Source: FEN-1139 sp964396375
GTDB lineage: Bacteria; Myxococcota_A; Polyangia; Polyangiales; Polyangiaceae
NCBI GenBank assembly: GCA_964396375.1
Contig: CAYNEY010000005.1
Coordinates: forward strand, 62,001 to 126,000
DNA: 64,000 nt
Direction: 5' to 3'
In this document: in pieces, positions 8,289-17,404 of the stretch
Layout: every line of letters starts with the position of its first letter
Numbering within the stretch: the first letter of the stretch is position 1
The notes under the pieces: model-generated
The model's input: only the letters and a program-made list of their open reading frames with translations
Database searches by the model: none
What the model was told of the DNA's origin: nothing
Made by a program: the position numbers and the translations under genes

Positions 8289-8455
8289 TTTGAGACCAAA
8301 CGCCGTTTCAGGACATTACGGACGACACGCCGGCCAATCTCCTCCGCAAGGGTTACGGCCAATGGCTCCGATTTCTGAGCCCCTCCCTGGAAATGGTTTG
8401 GCGTTCCTTTACTTCTGCGCGGCGGGTGAGAAATGCGACACAGCTCCCTCTTCGA

Positions 8456-8479
8456 GGAGTCAAGACTTTGACGGACTCC
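8456..8479. promoter_or_regulatory. Inverted repeat upstream of the hydrogenase operon
   Basis: GGAGTC and GACTCC are separated by 12 bases, and an inner palindrome (GTCAA-AGTC-TTGAC on the minus strand) overlaps them. It sits about 170 bases upstream of the first gene of the hydrogenase operon and just past the stop of the zinc-ribbon gene. It could be an operator or the terminator of the zinc-ribbon gene. There is no T-run. A TTGACT hexamer inside it could be a -35 box for the leftward operon, but no good -10 is evident. Confidence 0.3.
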
Positions 8480-8498
8480 CCTAAGTCCCGCGCGCCCG

Positions 8499-9248
8499 TC
8501 AAAACCGTGTGATTCTGCGTTCCAACACCCACCTCACGAACTGTGCAATGGCCTCGGCGAGATCCTCCCAACGACCTTCGATCTCCACGTCTCCGGCCGA
8601 GACCCCTATCGAGCGAGAAGAGCCAGAGATTGAGGAGCGCTCCGCTCTGATGAGACGCTCTTTCTCTTGGAGTTCAACGAGTTGCCCACGCTCGAGTCCC
8701 CCACGAGCCACGAAGCCGAGGATCCAAGGGAGCTCCCCCACGTCGAACCATGTTCCATGGATTTCGCACACATCGACGATCACCCCGCTGGTCCGTCCGA
8801 AGTTACGGCGGTGCATGAGTTCTCGGCACACGGGACAGCGAAGGTAGGTGATGCGGGCCTCCCGGGACGGCGGGGTGGTCAAACCGCCACCCCCGCCATC
8901 GCTCCGTGCACGGTGGCGTTCCACCATGATTCTGAGGGTGTGAGGATCGACGAACTGGCCACCACACCCTGCACAGTCGTACAGCGGACCGTCACCGTTC
9001 GAGAACCCATCGAGCGAGAGCCCCGCGCACCGCGGACAGGAAAGCTTCGCGTCACTGCCAACCGCCAGCGGCTCGAGGCCAAGCTCGGTTCCGCAAGCGA
9101 GGCAGTAGCTCGCTTCCGTCACATTCATTGTATAGCAGATGCTGCACCGAACGGTCGCGAGAGGGCTTCTGCAGAAACCGCAGGTGCGTGCGTTCTCGCG
9201 AACCAGACCACCACAATTGGGACACTCGTGGGAACGGGCAACAGCCAT
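8499..9248 (-). CDS. Zinc-ribbon / zf-TFIIB protein
   Basis: 249 residues from ATG 9248; upstream frame extension would overlap the glycosyltransferase gene. It has consecutive CxxC zinc ribbons: CPNCGG and CGFC, CSIC and CLAC, then CPRC and CAGCGG, then CPVC. The last two blocks are followed by the zf-TFIIB-type segment ending HGTWFDVGEL. Such proteins bind zinc structurally and their biochemical role is mostly unknown. The C-terminal 60 residues are charged and helical. It follows the glycosyltransferase gene by 64 bases on the same strand and ends 210 bases before the kinase-like gene. The zinc-ribbon nature is certain, the function unknown. Confidence 0.85.
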   Translation of the reverse strand: MAVARSHECPNCGGLVRENARTCGFCRSPLATVRCSICYTMNVTEASYCLACGTELGLEPLAVGSDAKLSCPRCAGLSLDGFSNGDGPLYDCAGCGGQFVDPHTLRIMVERHRARSDGGGGGLTTPPSREARITYLRCPVCRELMHRRNFGRTSGVIVDVCEIHGTWFDVGELPWILGFVARGGLERGQLVELQEKERLIRAERSSISGSSRSIGVSAGDVEIEGRWEDLAEAIAQFVRWVLERRITRF

Positions 9249-9312
9249 GGCAACAGAACCGACGGTACCCGACTCACCTTTGGGTGCCAAGCGCTGGGAG
9301 AGTACCCCGGCG

Positions 9313-11781
9313 TCATTCCACCAAAAGGGCGGGACCGCGGACCAACTGGTTGTGACTGAGGTTGGGACGGCTCGAGACCGGTAGGCGTCTGCCCTCGACG
9401 TCTGCGAAACCAAGCCAGAGGTAATAGGGGCCCTTCGGGAGCAGCTTGGGGAGAGTGATTGTCATACGATCGACCACCACCTGTCCCTCGCACCAGCGCC
9501 GAGTGGGATGGCGCCCCGAGGCCGGAGCGTGGGCGACGGTGAGCACCGGTGCATGTTTGCCGCCGCGTCCCAACGCCGCCACCACCAAGAGTTCATCGCG
9601 GATCGGACGCTTCGCCTCGAAATTCAGGTTGAACGCGAGCGTCTCCCCCGGGCGGACACGGTCCTTGTCACTCCGGTAGCCGTGCCAGCGGATCCGTCCG
9701 TCAAACTCGGCATCCACGCGCGCCAACCCTGGCTCGACCTCACCCCGAGTGATGCGTGGAGCAGCACGAGGCACAGGCACATTGGACAGGAGGCGTGCAG
9801 TTGGGTGGGCGTCAAAGACCACGTGGAGCGGTACCTCGACTCGCTCACCGAGCCTCCTCAATTCGTCGACCCTCCTTCGCTCCACAATCAAGAACTTGCG
9901 TCCAGGGCGGGTCAAGAAGATGGTGGCTACCGGATCGCTCGCGAGGAGCTCCACGCGATTCTGAGAGAGAAACGTCACCGAACGCTCGGCGGTTGCCCAG
10001 TTGGCGTACTGGCCCAGGCGGTCGTCGGGCGCTCGCAGACGGTGGTAGGCCTCGAGGACTGGTTGATAGGTGTAAGACCAGACGGCGCGAGGCATCATCA
10101 CCCAAGAAATGTAGATGGCGAGCCCAATCGCCGACACCCCAAGACCCGAAAGCTGAACCAGATCACAGCGGCGTCGCACACCGAGGGCGATGAAGCTCCC
10201 AAGCGCAGGCACTGCGAGCCAGAACAACACCGGTTCGGGCTGGAAGGGGAAGGGAGCGGGACGACTCGCGTAGTAGACGAAGAGCCGGAGGATCTGCCGG
10301 TAGTCATCGACGATGTCTCGTAACAATACCAACGTAATCAGTGCACCTACGATACCCAACACCACCAAGCTCATTCGACGGCTGGGCTCCGTCACTCCAC
10401 GCTCGGCATGGTCGGCCAGAAGCCGATCGACACCAACCCCGAGCGCCGCGGCCAGAAACGGGACCACCGGGAACGCGTAGTGCCCGAACTTGGTGCGGGA
10501 CAACATGAAGAAGACAGCCGGAACCAGCGCCGCGAGCAACACGAACCAAACCCGACGGGCAGCTTCGGATCCCCGAGGGCGGGCCGTAATCAGAAGCATG
10601 CCGAGCAACGGTACCAGCAACCCCGTCCAAGGAAAGAGCGCGAAGGCCAAGTTCTTCAGCGTGTATTCGAAGGAATAGGTGGGCAGGCTGATCGTGCCTT
10701 CGGCGCGGCCGAGATGGTGGAAGAAGATGAAGGTCTCCCAGTAGTGCCATCCACGTTCGAGAGTGATGTAGACGTACCACGGGGCAGCAATGACCAGGAA
10801 TAGCGGCCCCCCCCACCACGCCCCACTCTCACGCAGAAATCTCAGCAAGTGTCGAACAAAGGGCAGTGCGCGCAGCACGAACAGCGCGGCTATCACGGTC
10901 AGTACGCTCCACCCCAGAGAGACGAGCCAGTCCTGTTCTCGCGTAAATTCGGTTCGTTGCCGCACCCACCAAGCGCAGGTCAGAATCACTGCCACGAGCA
11001 GCGCAAGCTCCGCCGTGCGCCAACCCAGATATGCGCGCAAGCTCGCTCCGAGTTCGTCTCGGGTCGGACGCCAGCGCCGAAGCGTGGAGATCAGGTAGAC
11101 GAGCACCGTGAGCATGACCAGCACCCAGGGCAGAAATCCCTTGGTCAAGACAGCGATCGCAGAGAGACTCCAGAAGCAGATCAGGGGCAAGCGCCCGCCC
11201 CACATCCAGCTCCCCTTTCCAACACCAGCTGTAGGCCGGGTGAGGAGTGCCACCGCAAGGTATCCGAGCGCCGCGCTGTAGGTGACGACCATCACCATAT
11301 CAGCCATCACCTGACGCCCAATCAATACATACTGGGGAGAGGTCACCAGCACCAGCGCCGCAATCACGCCAGCCCGCGGCGAGAACAGGCGTCGCACCCA
11401 ATCGTAGGTCAGCACCGTGCCCAGGACGGCAAACAGGGCAAATGGGAGCCGGGCAGCCAAGGCATGACCGAAGAAGTCGTTCGCGCTGTCCCACAGGAGA
11501 CTGAGGCTCCCACGCAAGAGCCAGAACATGAAGATGGGCTTGGAGGACCAGTTGGTGGAGTCTCTGTAGATGGGATCCAAGAGGGTGTGGTGTCGCCCCA
11601 TCTCCCAGGCTACCTGCGTGTAGTGCGGCTCCCACGGGTCCCAGAGTGGGAAAGAACCCAGCCCCGGCAAGAGGATGAGTGCAGCGAGAAGCACCAGAGA
11701 GAGCAGGAGCGTTCCACGCCTGCACGATGGAAGACTCGCGATCGGCATGACGGATGAGGGTGCCCGCTCTTCGGACGACAA
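9313..11781 (-). CDS. ArnT/PMT-like membrane glycosyltransferase (GT39 superfamily)
   Basis: 822 residues. After a TM helix (LLLSLVLLAALILLPGLG) comes the periplasmic first loop with WDPWEPHYTQVAWEM, the acidic motif region of the ArnT/PMT family, and SKPIFMFWLL. At least ten more hydrophobic segments extend to about residue 570. A soluble C-terminal domain of about 250 residues follows. These enzymes move a sugar from a polyprenyl-phosphate donor onto lipid A or protein on the outer face of the inner membrane. Donor and acceptor cannot be told here. It may be co-transcribed with the zinc-ribbon gene 64 bases downstream. Confidence 0.88.
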   Translation of the reverse strand: MSSEERAPSSVMPIASLPSCRRGTLLLSLVLLAALILLPGLGSFPLWDPWEPHYTQVAWEMGRHHTLLDPIYRDSTNWSSKPIFMFWLLRGSLSLLWDSANDFFGHALAARLPFALFAVLGTVLTYDWVRRLFSPRAGVIAALVLVTSPQYVLIGRQVMADMVMVVTYSAALGYLAVALLTRPTAGVGKGSWMWGGRLPLICFWSLSAIAVLTKGFLPWVLVMLTVLVYLISTLRRWRPTRDELGASLRAYLGWRTAELALLVAVILTCAWWVRQRTEFTREQDWLVSLGWSVLTVIAALFVLRALPFVRHLLRFLRESGAWWGGPLFLVIAAPWYVYITLERGWHYWETFIFFHHLGRAEGTISLPTYSFEYTLKNLAFALFPWTGLLVPLLGMLLITARPRGSEAARRVWFVLLAALVPAVFFMLSRTKFGHYAFPVVPFLAAALGVGVDRLLADHAERGVTEPSRRMSLVVLGIVGALITLVLLRDIVDDYRQILRLFVYYASRPAPFPFQPEPVLFWLAVPALGSFIALGVRRRCDLVQLSGLGVSAIGLAIYISWVMMPRAVWSYTYQPVLEAYHRLRAPDDRLGQYANWATAERSVTFLSQNRVELLASDPVATIFLTRPGRKFLIVERRRVDELRRLGERVEVPLHVVFDAHPTARLLSNVPVPRAAPRITRGEVEPGLARVDAEFDGRIRWHGYRSDKDRVRPGETLAFNLNFEAKRPIRDELLVVAALGRGGKHAPVLTVAHAPASGRHPTRRWCEGQVVVDRMTITLPKLLPKGPYYLWLGFADVEGRRLPVSSRPNLSHNQLVRGPALLVE

Positions 11782-11881
11782 TCCACCCCGATCGGCCGCA
11801 CCCCGACCGCTTTCGGCGCAGGCACGACAAATCTGGCCCCCTTACCCCTAGACCCAGGTGCGACCAGGCCGAGGGGAGGGT

Positions 11882-12922
11882 ATGCTGGAGACCAACTTTC
11901 CGTACCTGCCCCCCCCCCCGACGAGCCCGATCGTGCACACCCAAGAACCGTACCGGATGAGCCTCGAAGTCGAAGACACCTCGACCCTCCTCGCCCTCGC
12001 GGGTCCCCACAGCACCATTCTGGGCGAGGTCGCACGCGCTTCGGGCGCTGAGGTGAACCTGCGAGGCAACACCATCTTCATCTGTGGTGCCGAGTCAAAG
12101 GTGCGGATCGCACATCGCTTCTTGCACGATGCGGCAACCATGGCCGAGCGCGGTCATGCGCTCTCGGGCGCCGATGTCGAGCGCTCGCTCCTCGAACTCG
12201 AGGACGATCCGGAGGCCTCGATGGTGACTCGGCTCGAGGGGGCCATCATCATCAACCCGAAGCGCCGTCCGATCGTCCCCAAGACCCCCGGACAGCAGGC
12301 GTACGTCACGGCGATCCAGACTCACGATCTGACGTTCGGGATCGGCCCAGCGGGGACCGGGAAGACCTACTTGGCGATGGCGGTGGCAGCGAGCTATCTG
12401 CTCACGCGACGCGTCAAGCGAATCGTGCTCACCCGCCCCGCGGTGGAGGCCGGTGAACGGCTCGGGTTTCTGCCCGGTGATATCGCCGACAAGGTGAACC
12501 CGTACCTTCGACCACTCTACGACGCACTGCACGACATGATGGACTTCGACAAAGTCGACCAACTGCGGCAGCGCGGTCAGATCGAGGTTGCACCTCTCGC
12601 GTTCATGCGCGGGAGAACCTTGAATGATTCGTTCGTGATCCTGGATGAGGCGCAGAACGCCACCTCCGAACAGATGCGGATGTTCCTGACGCGTCTCGGT
12701 TTCGGTTCCAAGGCGGTGGTCACCGGGGACGTGACCCAGACCGATCTCCCGACGGGGGCTCGGAGCGGTCTACGCGAAGCTGCCACGCTCCTGCAGAACA
12801 TCGATGGGATCCGCGTCTGCACCTTGACTGATACCGACGTGGTGCGACATCCTCTGGTCCAGAGGATCGTGGTGGCCTACGCGGGGCACGACCAGAAGCT
12901 GGCACGGGAGCCCCACCCATGA
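11882..12922 (+). CDS. ybeZ: PhoH-like ATPase (YbeZ)
   Basis: 346 residues from ATG 11882, preceded by GGGGAGGG; a later ATG at 11957 is possible. An N-terminal KH-like segment (about residues 30-100) precedes the ATPase core. Walker A is GPAGTGKTYLAMA and Walker B is VILDEAQNATSEQ; VVTGDVTQTDLP is also conserved. Family members are RNA-associated NTPases, often next to the endoribonuclease YbeY and linked to 16S rRNA maturation. ybeY is not adjacent here. Instead the gene overlaps the GAF/HD-GYP gene by 4 bases (ATGA), replacing the membrane HD phosphohydrolase that often follows phoH. Confidence 0.93.
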   Translation: MLETNFPYLPPPPTSPIVHTQEPYRMSLEVEDTSTLLALAGPHSTILGEVARASGAEVNLRGNTIFICGAESKVRIAHRFLHDAATMAERGHALSGADVERSLLELEDDPEASMVTRLEGAIIINPKRRPIVPKTPGQQAYVTAIQTHDLTFGIGPAGTGKTYLAMAVAASYLLTRRVKRIVLTRPAVEAGERLGFLPGDIADKVNPYLRPLYDALHDMMDFDKVDQLRQRGQIEVAPLAFMRGRTLNDSFVILDEAQNATSEQMRMFLTRLGFGSKAVVTGDVTQTDLPTGARSGLREAATLLQNIDGIRVCTLTDTDVVRHPLVQRIVVAYAGHDQKLAREPHP

Positions 12923-14868
12923 CCGCACACACGGGCCCGTCGCGGCCACTCTGGCCGATCGAGTCTTGGTCACAGCGTATCCAAGGCCTGAACCGGGGCT
13001 TTGCGCTCGCGACGCCTGAGCCCGAGCTCCTCGCCTTGACCCGCGCCGGGGCAACCCTCCTCGTCACCTCGGTCGAGGTGTTCACGAACACTCCTTGGTA
13101 CCTGAAACAGAAGCTCGATCGCCTGACCGGACCGAGGCGCTTCTTGTTGGTGGGAGCTCTCGAACTCGAACAGGCACAATCGGCACACGACTCTGGTCTG
13201 GTCGGGCTGCTCAGCCCAGAGCTCAGTGATGCTGCGCTGTCATTGGTCCTGGAGCAGGCCTGGGAGTGCCTGGACGCCGAACTCGAGCGGGCCGAGCAGA
13301 AGCGGCGTTTGGTGCGAACCGACTACGAACTCCGTGAGCTCATCGAGATCACGCGGGCCCTGATCACCGAACGCGAGACGGAGCGCCTCCTCGGTTTGAT
13401 CCTGGAAAAGAGTCGCTTCATCACCGGGGCCGATGCCGGCAGTTTGTACGTGGTCGAGGGTGACGACACGGACATCCTGAGACGGCGTCTGCATTTCAAG
13501 CTGAGCCAGAACGACTCGGTGAGCTTCGACGCGCGCGAGTTCACGATGCCTATCAGTCGCACCAGCATGGCCGGCTGGGTCGCTCTCGAGAAGGCCACCC
13601 TGCGCATCGCAGACGTCTACCACCTGCCGCCCGACTCACCCTTCGGCTTCGATCGATCCTTTGATGAGCGGGTGGGCTATCGCACGAGGAGCGTGCTCTG
13701 CACACCCCTCGTTTCCAGCCGTGGTGACGTGCTGGGTGTCATCCAACTGATCAACAAGAAGGTCGATCCGCGCCGTAAGTTGCTGTGCTGGGACGACTTC
13801 GACCAGAAGGTCGTACCATTCGATGATCGGAGCCACGAGCTCTTGCTCACCTTGGCGGCTCAAGCCGGCGTCGCCCTGGAGACTGCCCTGCTGTACCAGG
13901 AGATCCGCGGGTTGTTCGACGGTTTCGTGCGGGCGTCGGTGGACGCGATCGAGTCACGGGATCCGACAACCAGCGGTCACTCACGGCGGGTAGCCCGCCT
14001 CTCGCTGAACCTCGCCGAAGCGGTGAGCCGAACCGAGCGGGGCTCCTACGCCGCCACCCGATTCGATCGGAAGCAGCTCCGTGAGCTCGAGGTTGCAGCA
14101 CTCCTGCATGACTTCGGCAAGATTGGGGTGCGCGAGAACGTGCTGATCAAAGCCAAGAAGCTCTATCCAGACCAACTCGAGCGTCTACGCGCACGGTTTG
14201 ATTTCGCGCTTTCGGTGCAGCGCGCCGAGCTGGCCGAGTCCAAGTTGGAATTGCTGCGACGTATGGGAATCGATGGTGACCATGCCCGACTGGACACCGA
14301 ACTCGAACACCGGCGCCGCGAGCTGGAACAAGCCTTCGAACTCATCTTGTCCGCGAACGAGCCGACAGTGCTGAGTGTCGCGCAGTCAGAAGCGCTGAGC
14401 GAACTCGCTCGCCTGGGGATGACCAACGCGGCCGGGGTCTTCGTGCCGCTGGTCGAGCCTGACGAGCTCGAGAGTCTGCGCGTCACGCGAGGTTCGCTCA
14501 CGGCGAGCGAACTCGACGAAATCCGCAGCCATGTAACCCACACCTACCGATTCTTGTCCCGTATCCCGTGGGGCCGGGACCTGTCACTGGTACCTGCGAT
14601 CGCGGGTTGCCACCACGAGCGCTGTAACGGTGCTGGGTACCCGCAGGGGCTAAAGGCCGAGCAAATCCCTCTTCAATCCAAGATCATGAGCGTCGCCGAC
14701 ATCTTCGACGCGCTGACAGCAAGCGATCGCCCCTACAAGCGCGCCGTGCCGGTCGATCGCGCCTTGACCATCCTTGGGCTAGAAGTCAAAGATGGGCACC
14801 TCGATCCGGAGCTGGTCACACTCTTTGTCGACTCGCGAGCCTTCGAGCTCGACACCACCTCGGCTTGA
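12919..14868 (+). CDS. GAF and HD-GYP domain protein, probable cyclic-di-GMP phosphodiesterase
   Basis: 649 residues. Residues 1-130 form an uncharacterised N-terminal domain. Residues about 140-330 are a GAF domain (TRALITERETERLLGLIL through SVLCTPLVSSRGDVLGVIQLIN). The HD-GYP part follows: SGHSRRVARLSLNLAEAV, metal-binding LLHDFGKIGV, then HHERCNGAGYP and SVADIFDALTASDRPYK. About 130 extra residues (coiled-coil-like, Glu/Arg-rich) lie between the HDFGK motif and the conserved ELDEIRSHVTHTY helix, an uncommon insertion. The family hydrolyses c-di-GMP to pGpG/GMP. Metal ligands and the GYP motif are present, so activity is likely. It starts within the last codons of ybeZ. Confidence 0.9.
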   Translation: MTAHTGPSRPLWPIESWSQRIQGLNRGFALATPEPELLALTRAGATLLVTSVEVFTNTPWYLKQKLDRLTGPRRFLLVGALELEQAQSAHDSGLVGLLSPELSDAALSLVLEQAWECLDAELERAEQKRRLVRTDYELRELIEITRALITERETERLLGLILEKSRFITGADAGSLYVVEGDDTDILRRRLHFKLSQNDSVSFDAREFTMPISRTSMAGWVALEKATLRIADVYHLPPDSPFGFDRSFDERVGYRTRSVLCTPLVSSRGDVLGVIQLINKKVDPRRKLLCWDDFDQKVVPFDDRSHELLLTLAAQAGVALETALLYQEIRGLFDGFVRASVDAIESRDPTTSGHSRRVARLSLNLAEAVSRTERGSYAATRFDRKQLRELEVAALLHDFGKIGVRENVLIKAKKLYPDQLERLRARFDFALSVQRAELAESKLELLRRMGIDGDHARLDTELEHRRRELEQAFELILSANEPTVLSVAQSEALSELARLGMTNAAGVFVPLVEPDELESLRVTRGSLTASELDEIRSHVTHTYRFLSRIPWGRDLSLVPAIAGCHHERCNGAGYPQGLKAEQIPLQSKIMSVADIFDALTASDRPYKRAVPVDRALTILGLEVKDGHLDPELVTLFVDSRAFELDTTSA

Positions 14869-15052
14869 CCCTCGGCTCGTGTTGGGTGGGACCTCGGCCA
14901 CCCGATCGACGGGGGCGATCACGGCGGGCAAAGGGCTGGCGGGAGTCGGCCCAGCTCCCGACACCCCAGCCGGCAGCCGTTTCGCTGGCTCGCCGCCGAG
15001 GCCGGAGAGGCCAGTCGCGGCGGGTCGGCTTGTATGTTAGACCGGCCCCACC

Positions 15053-16321
15053 ATGCCAGAAATCATCCAAGTCATTGCTCGTGAGATCCTCGACTCGCGC
15101 GGAAATCCGACGGTCGAAGCAGAGGTTGAAACCGTAAGTGGCACAGGTCGTGCTGCCGTTCCGAGCGGAGCGTCCACCGGTGCCCACGAAGCCAACGAGC
15201 TACGGGACAACGATCCCAAGCGCTACGTCGGCAAAGGAGTTCTGACCGCCGTTGCCAACGTCAACGACAAGCTCGGTCCGGCCATCTGTGGGCTCTCCGC
15301 CTTGGATCAGTCGGGGCTTGATGAGCGCATGCTCGAGCTCGACGGCACGCCGAACAAGTCCAAGCTGGGGGCCAACGCCATCTTGGCCGTCTCCATGGCA
15401 GCAGCGCGCGCTGCCGCCGACACGGTGGGTCTGCCCCTCTGGCGCTACCTCGGCGGAGTTCAGGCCCGGGTGCTGCCGACGCCCCTCATGAACATCCTGA
15501 ACGGTGGCAAACACGCTGACAATGGCCTTGAGATCCAAGAGTTCATGATCGTTCCCTGGGGTCTTCCGACCTTCGCGGACGCCCTACGCGCCGGCACCGA
15601 GGTGTTTCACTCCCTGAAGAAGCTCCTGGCCGCCGAGGGCCTGACCACCGCGGTAGGCGACGAGGGGGGCTTTGCCCCTCGCCTCGGCTCCAACGAAGAC
15701 GCGATCAAGAAGATCCTTTCGGCCATCGAGAAAGCCGGTTACAAGCCGGGTGAGCAGATCGCCTTGGGCCTGGACTGCGCGTCGAGTGAGTTCTATGCCG
15801 ACGGCAAGTACACCTTCGACAAGCAGACTCGGACTCGCGAAGAGTTGATCGGGATCTACGAGAAGCTGTGCCAGAGCTACCCGATCGTGACCATCGAAGA
15901 TGGCCTGGCCGAGGACGACTGGGACGGGTGGAAGCTTCTCACCGATAAGCTCGGCCGGAAGTGCCAGCTGGTGGGCGATGATTTGTTCGTGACCAACAAG
16001 ACCCGTCTGGCTACCGGGATCGAGAAGGGGATCGCCAACTCGATCCTGGTCAAGGTAAACCAGATCGGATCGTTGACCGAGACTCTCGACACCATCCGGC
16101 TCGCCCAGCGCTCGGGCTACACATCGGTCATCTCCCACCGGTCGGGCGAAACCGAAGACGCGTTCATCGCGGACTTGGCAGTTGCCACCAACGCCGGACA
16201 GATCAAAACCGGAAGCCTTAGCCGAAGCGATCGCATCGCGAAGTACAACCAACTCCTCCGCATCGCCGATGAGCTCGGCTCGGCTCAGGAGTACGCGGGC
16301 AAGAGCGTCTTTCGGCGCTGA
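15053..16321 (+). CDS. eno: Enolase (phosphopyruvate hydratase)
   Basis: 422 residues, full length for bacterial enolase. Converts 2-phosphoglycerate to phosphoenolpyruvate in glycolysis. Visible signatures include AREILDSRGNPTVE, the Ser-loop SGASTGAHEANELRD, LDCASSEFY, TIEDGLAEDDW, GDDLFVTN and SHRSGETEDAFIADLAV. The gene appears to stand alone: 184 bases separate it from the HD-GYP gene, and a strong hairpin follows 22 bases after the stop. No irregularity seen. Confidence 0.98.
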   Translation: MPEIIQVIAREILDSRGNPTVEAEVETVSGTGRAAVPSGASTGAHEANELRDNDPKRYVGKGVLTAVANVNDKLGPAICGLSALDQSGLDERMLELDGTPNKSKLGANAILAVSMAAARAAADTVGLPLWRYLGGVQARVLPTPLMNILNGGKHADNGLEIQEFMIVPWGLPTFADALRAGTEVFHSLKKLLAAEGLTTAVGDEGGFAPRLGSNEDAIKKILSAIEKAGYKPGEQIALGLDCASSEFYADGKYTFDKQTRTREELIGIYEKLCQSYPIVTIEDGLAEDDWDGWKLLTDKLGRKCQLVGDDLFVTNKTRLATGIEKGIANSILVKVNQIGSLTETLDTIRLAQRSGYTSVISHRSGETEDAFIADLAVATNAGQIKTGSLSRSDRIAKYNQLLRIADELGSAQEYAGKSVFRR

Positions 16322-16343
16322 GCTCGGCGCGCGCTAGGACACC

Positions 16344-16379
16344 GCGAGGGAGCGCTGAGATAGCCCATCGCTCCCTCGC
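16344..16379 (+). terminator. Strong hairpin after eno
   Basis: Perfect 11-bp arms (GCGAGGGAGCG / CGCTCCCTCGC) with a 14-base loop, 22 bases after the enolase stop. No U-tract follows, but stem strength and position suggest a terminator. Confidence 0.65.
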
Positions 16380-16495
16380 CGCCTCGCGGCCAGCCCCGAA
16401 TCCACTCCTGTCTTCCAAGCTCGGCCTACTGGCCTCTCTCGACCAGTTCGAGTTGTGATTGACGAGACAGGTGGGTCGGGGCTTTTCTATGCGGC

Positions 16496-17320
16496 ATGTC
16501 GACGTTCGTTCGGATGGCTGGGCTGGTGGGCTCGATGGCGCTGCTCGGTGGATGCAACCCCTTCGACAACCCCAGCTCGGGCACGGGTCCCGCGGCGCCC
16601 GCCACCCTGACCGCGGCAGTCGCAACCCCCGCACCACCACCTCCCACCTTCCCCGCGCCTTCAGCGACGGCCACCGCGGCGCCGAGCCCAAGCGCGGCAC
16701 CGAGCCCAAGCGCGAGCGCAGCACCAACGGAATACTCTCGAGCGGGGCTCGCGGAGCTTCCGGAGAACTGCGTGGCAAGCACCGTGATCTTCCAGGCCTT
16801 GACCCGCAAGATCATCGACAGTGAGAACTTCGAGTGGCACTACGCCCGGCAGATCTTCGCCGCCGATCCCTGGTTCAAGATCCTCCCTCGCGGGAAGACC
16901 CCCAAGACCTCTCGGGAGATCTCGTTCTTCACCGCCGATCACACCCCCACCAAGGGTGTGGCGCTACTCGCGAAATGCGGCGACGCCGCGACCTGCACCC
17001 GCGCCGCCGCCCTGTACAAAACCATCACCCCCACCGGTAAGCCCGAGCTCGTGTGCGGCAAGACACCCACGCTCGAGAAGCTTCGGCCGGTGGTCATCAT
17101 CCCCACCAAGGGGGACGAGGCAGAGCGGAAGCGCGTGATCCCAACCAAGAACAACGAGGTGATCCCCCTCTGCGTGCGCCTGGCCGCGTGCCGGGCCGTG
17201 AGAGACAAGACCCTGGATGGGGACCAGGCGTTGCTGTGCCAGCAGCACCCGAACCGCTTTCGGACCACCTGCGGGAAGAAGGACTCTTGCGCTGCCGTGC
17301 TGAGCTGCGCAGAGAAATAG
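16496..17320 (+). CDS. Lipoprotein of unknown function
   Basis: 274 residues starting ATG 16496 (ATG 16514 is possible). A signal peptide with lipobox LLGGC is followed by a Pro/Ala/Ser-rich linker, about residues 20-85. The folded part holds at least six Cys after residue 85 (for example ENCVAS, LLAKCGDAATC, LVCGKT, LCVRLAACR), suggesting disulfides in the periplasm or on the surface. No domain recognised. The DUF362 gene follows after 84 bases on the same strand. Confidence 0.7.
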   Translation: MSTFVRMAGLVGSMALLGGCNPFDNPSSGTGPAAPATLTAAVATPAPPPPTFPAPSATATAAPSPSAAPSPSASAAPTEYSRAGLAELPENCVASTVIFQALTRKIIDSENFEWHYARQIFAADPWFKILPRGKTPKTSREISFFTADHTPTKGVALLAKCGDAATCTRAAALYKTITPTGKPELVCGKTPTLEKLRPVVIIPTKGDEAERKRVIPTKNNEVIPLCVRLAACRAVRDKTLDGDQALLCQQHPNRFRTTCGKKDSCAAVLSCAEK

Positions 17321-17404
17321 CTGGGATCTTGGGACAAGACCGCTCGCCCCCCCCGCGAACTTGCCGAAATCCCCCTCCGCGGTAAGTTGGGCGCGGAGTC
17401 TCCC

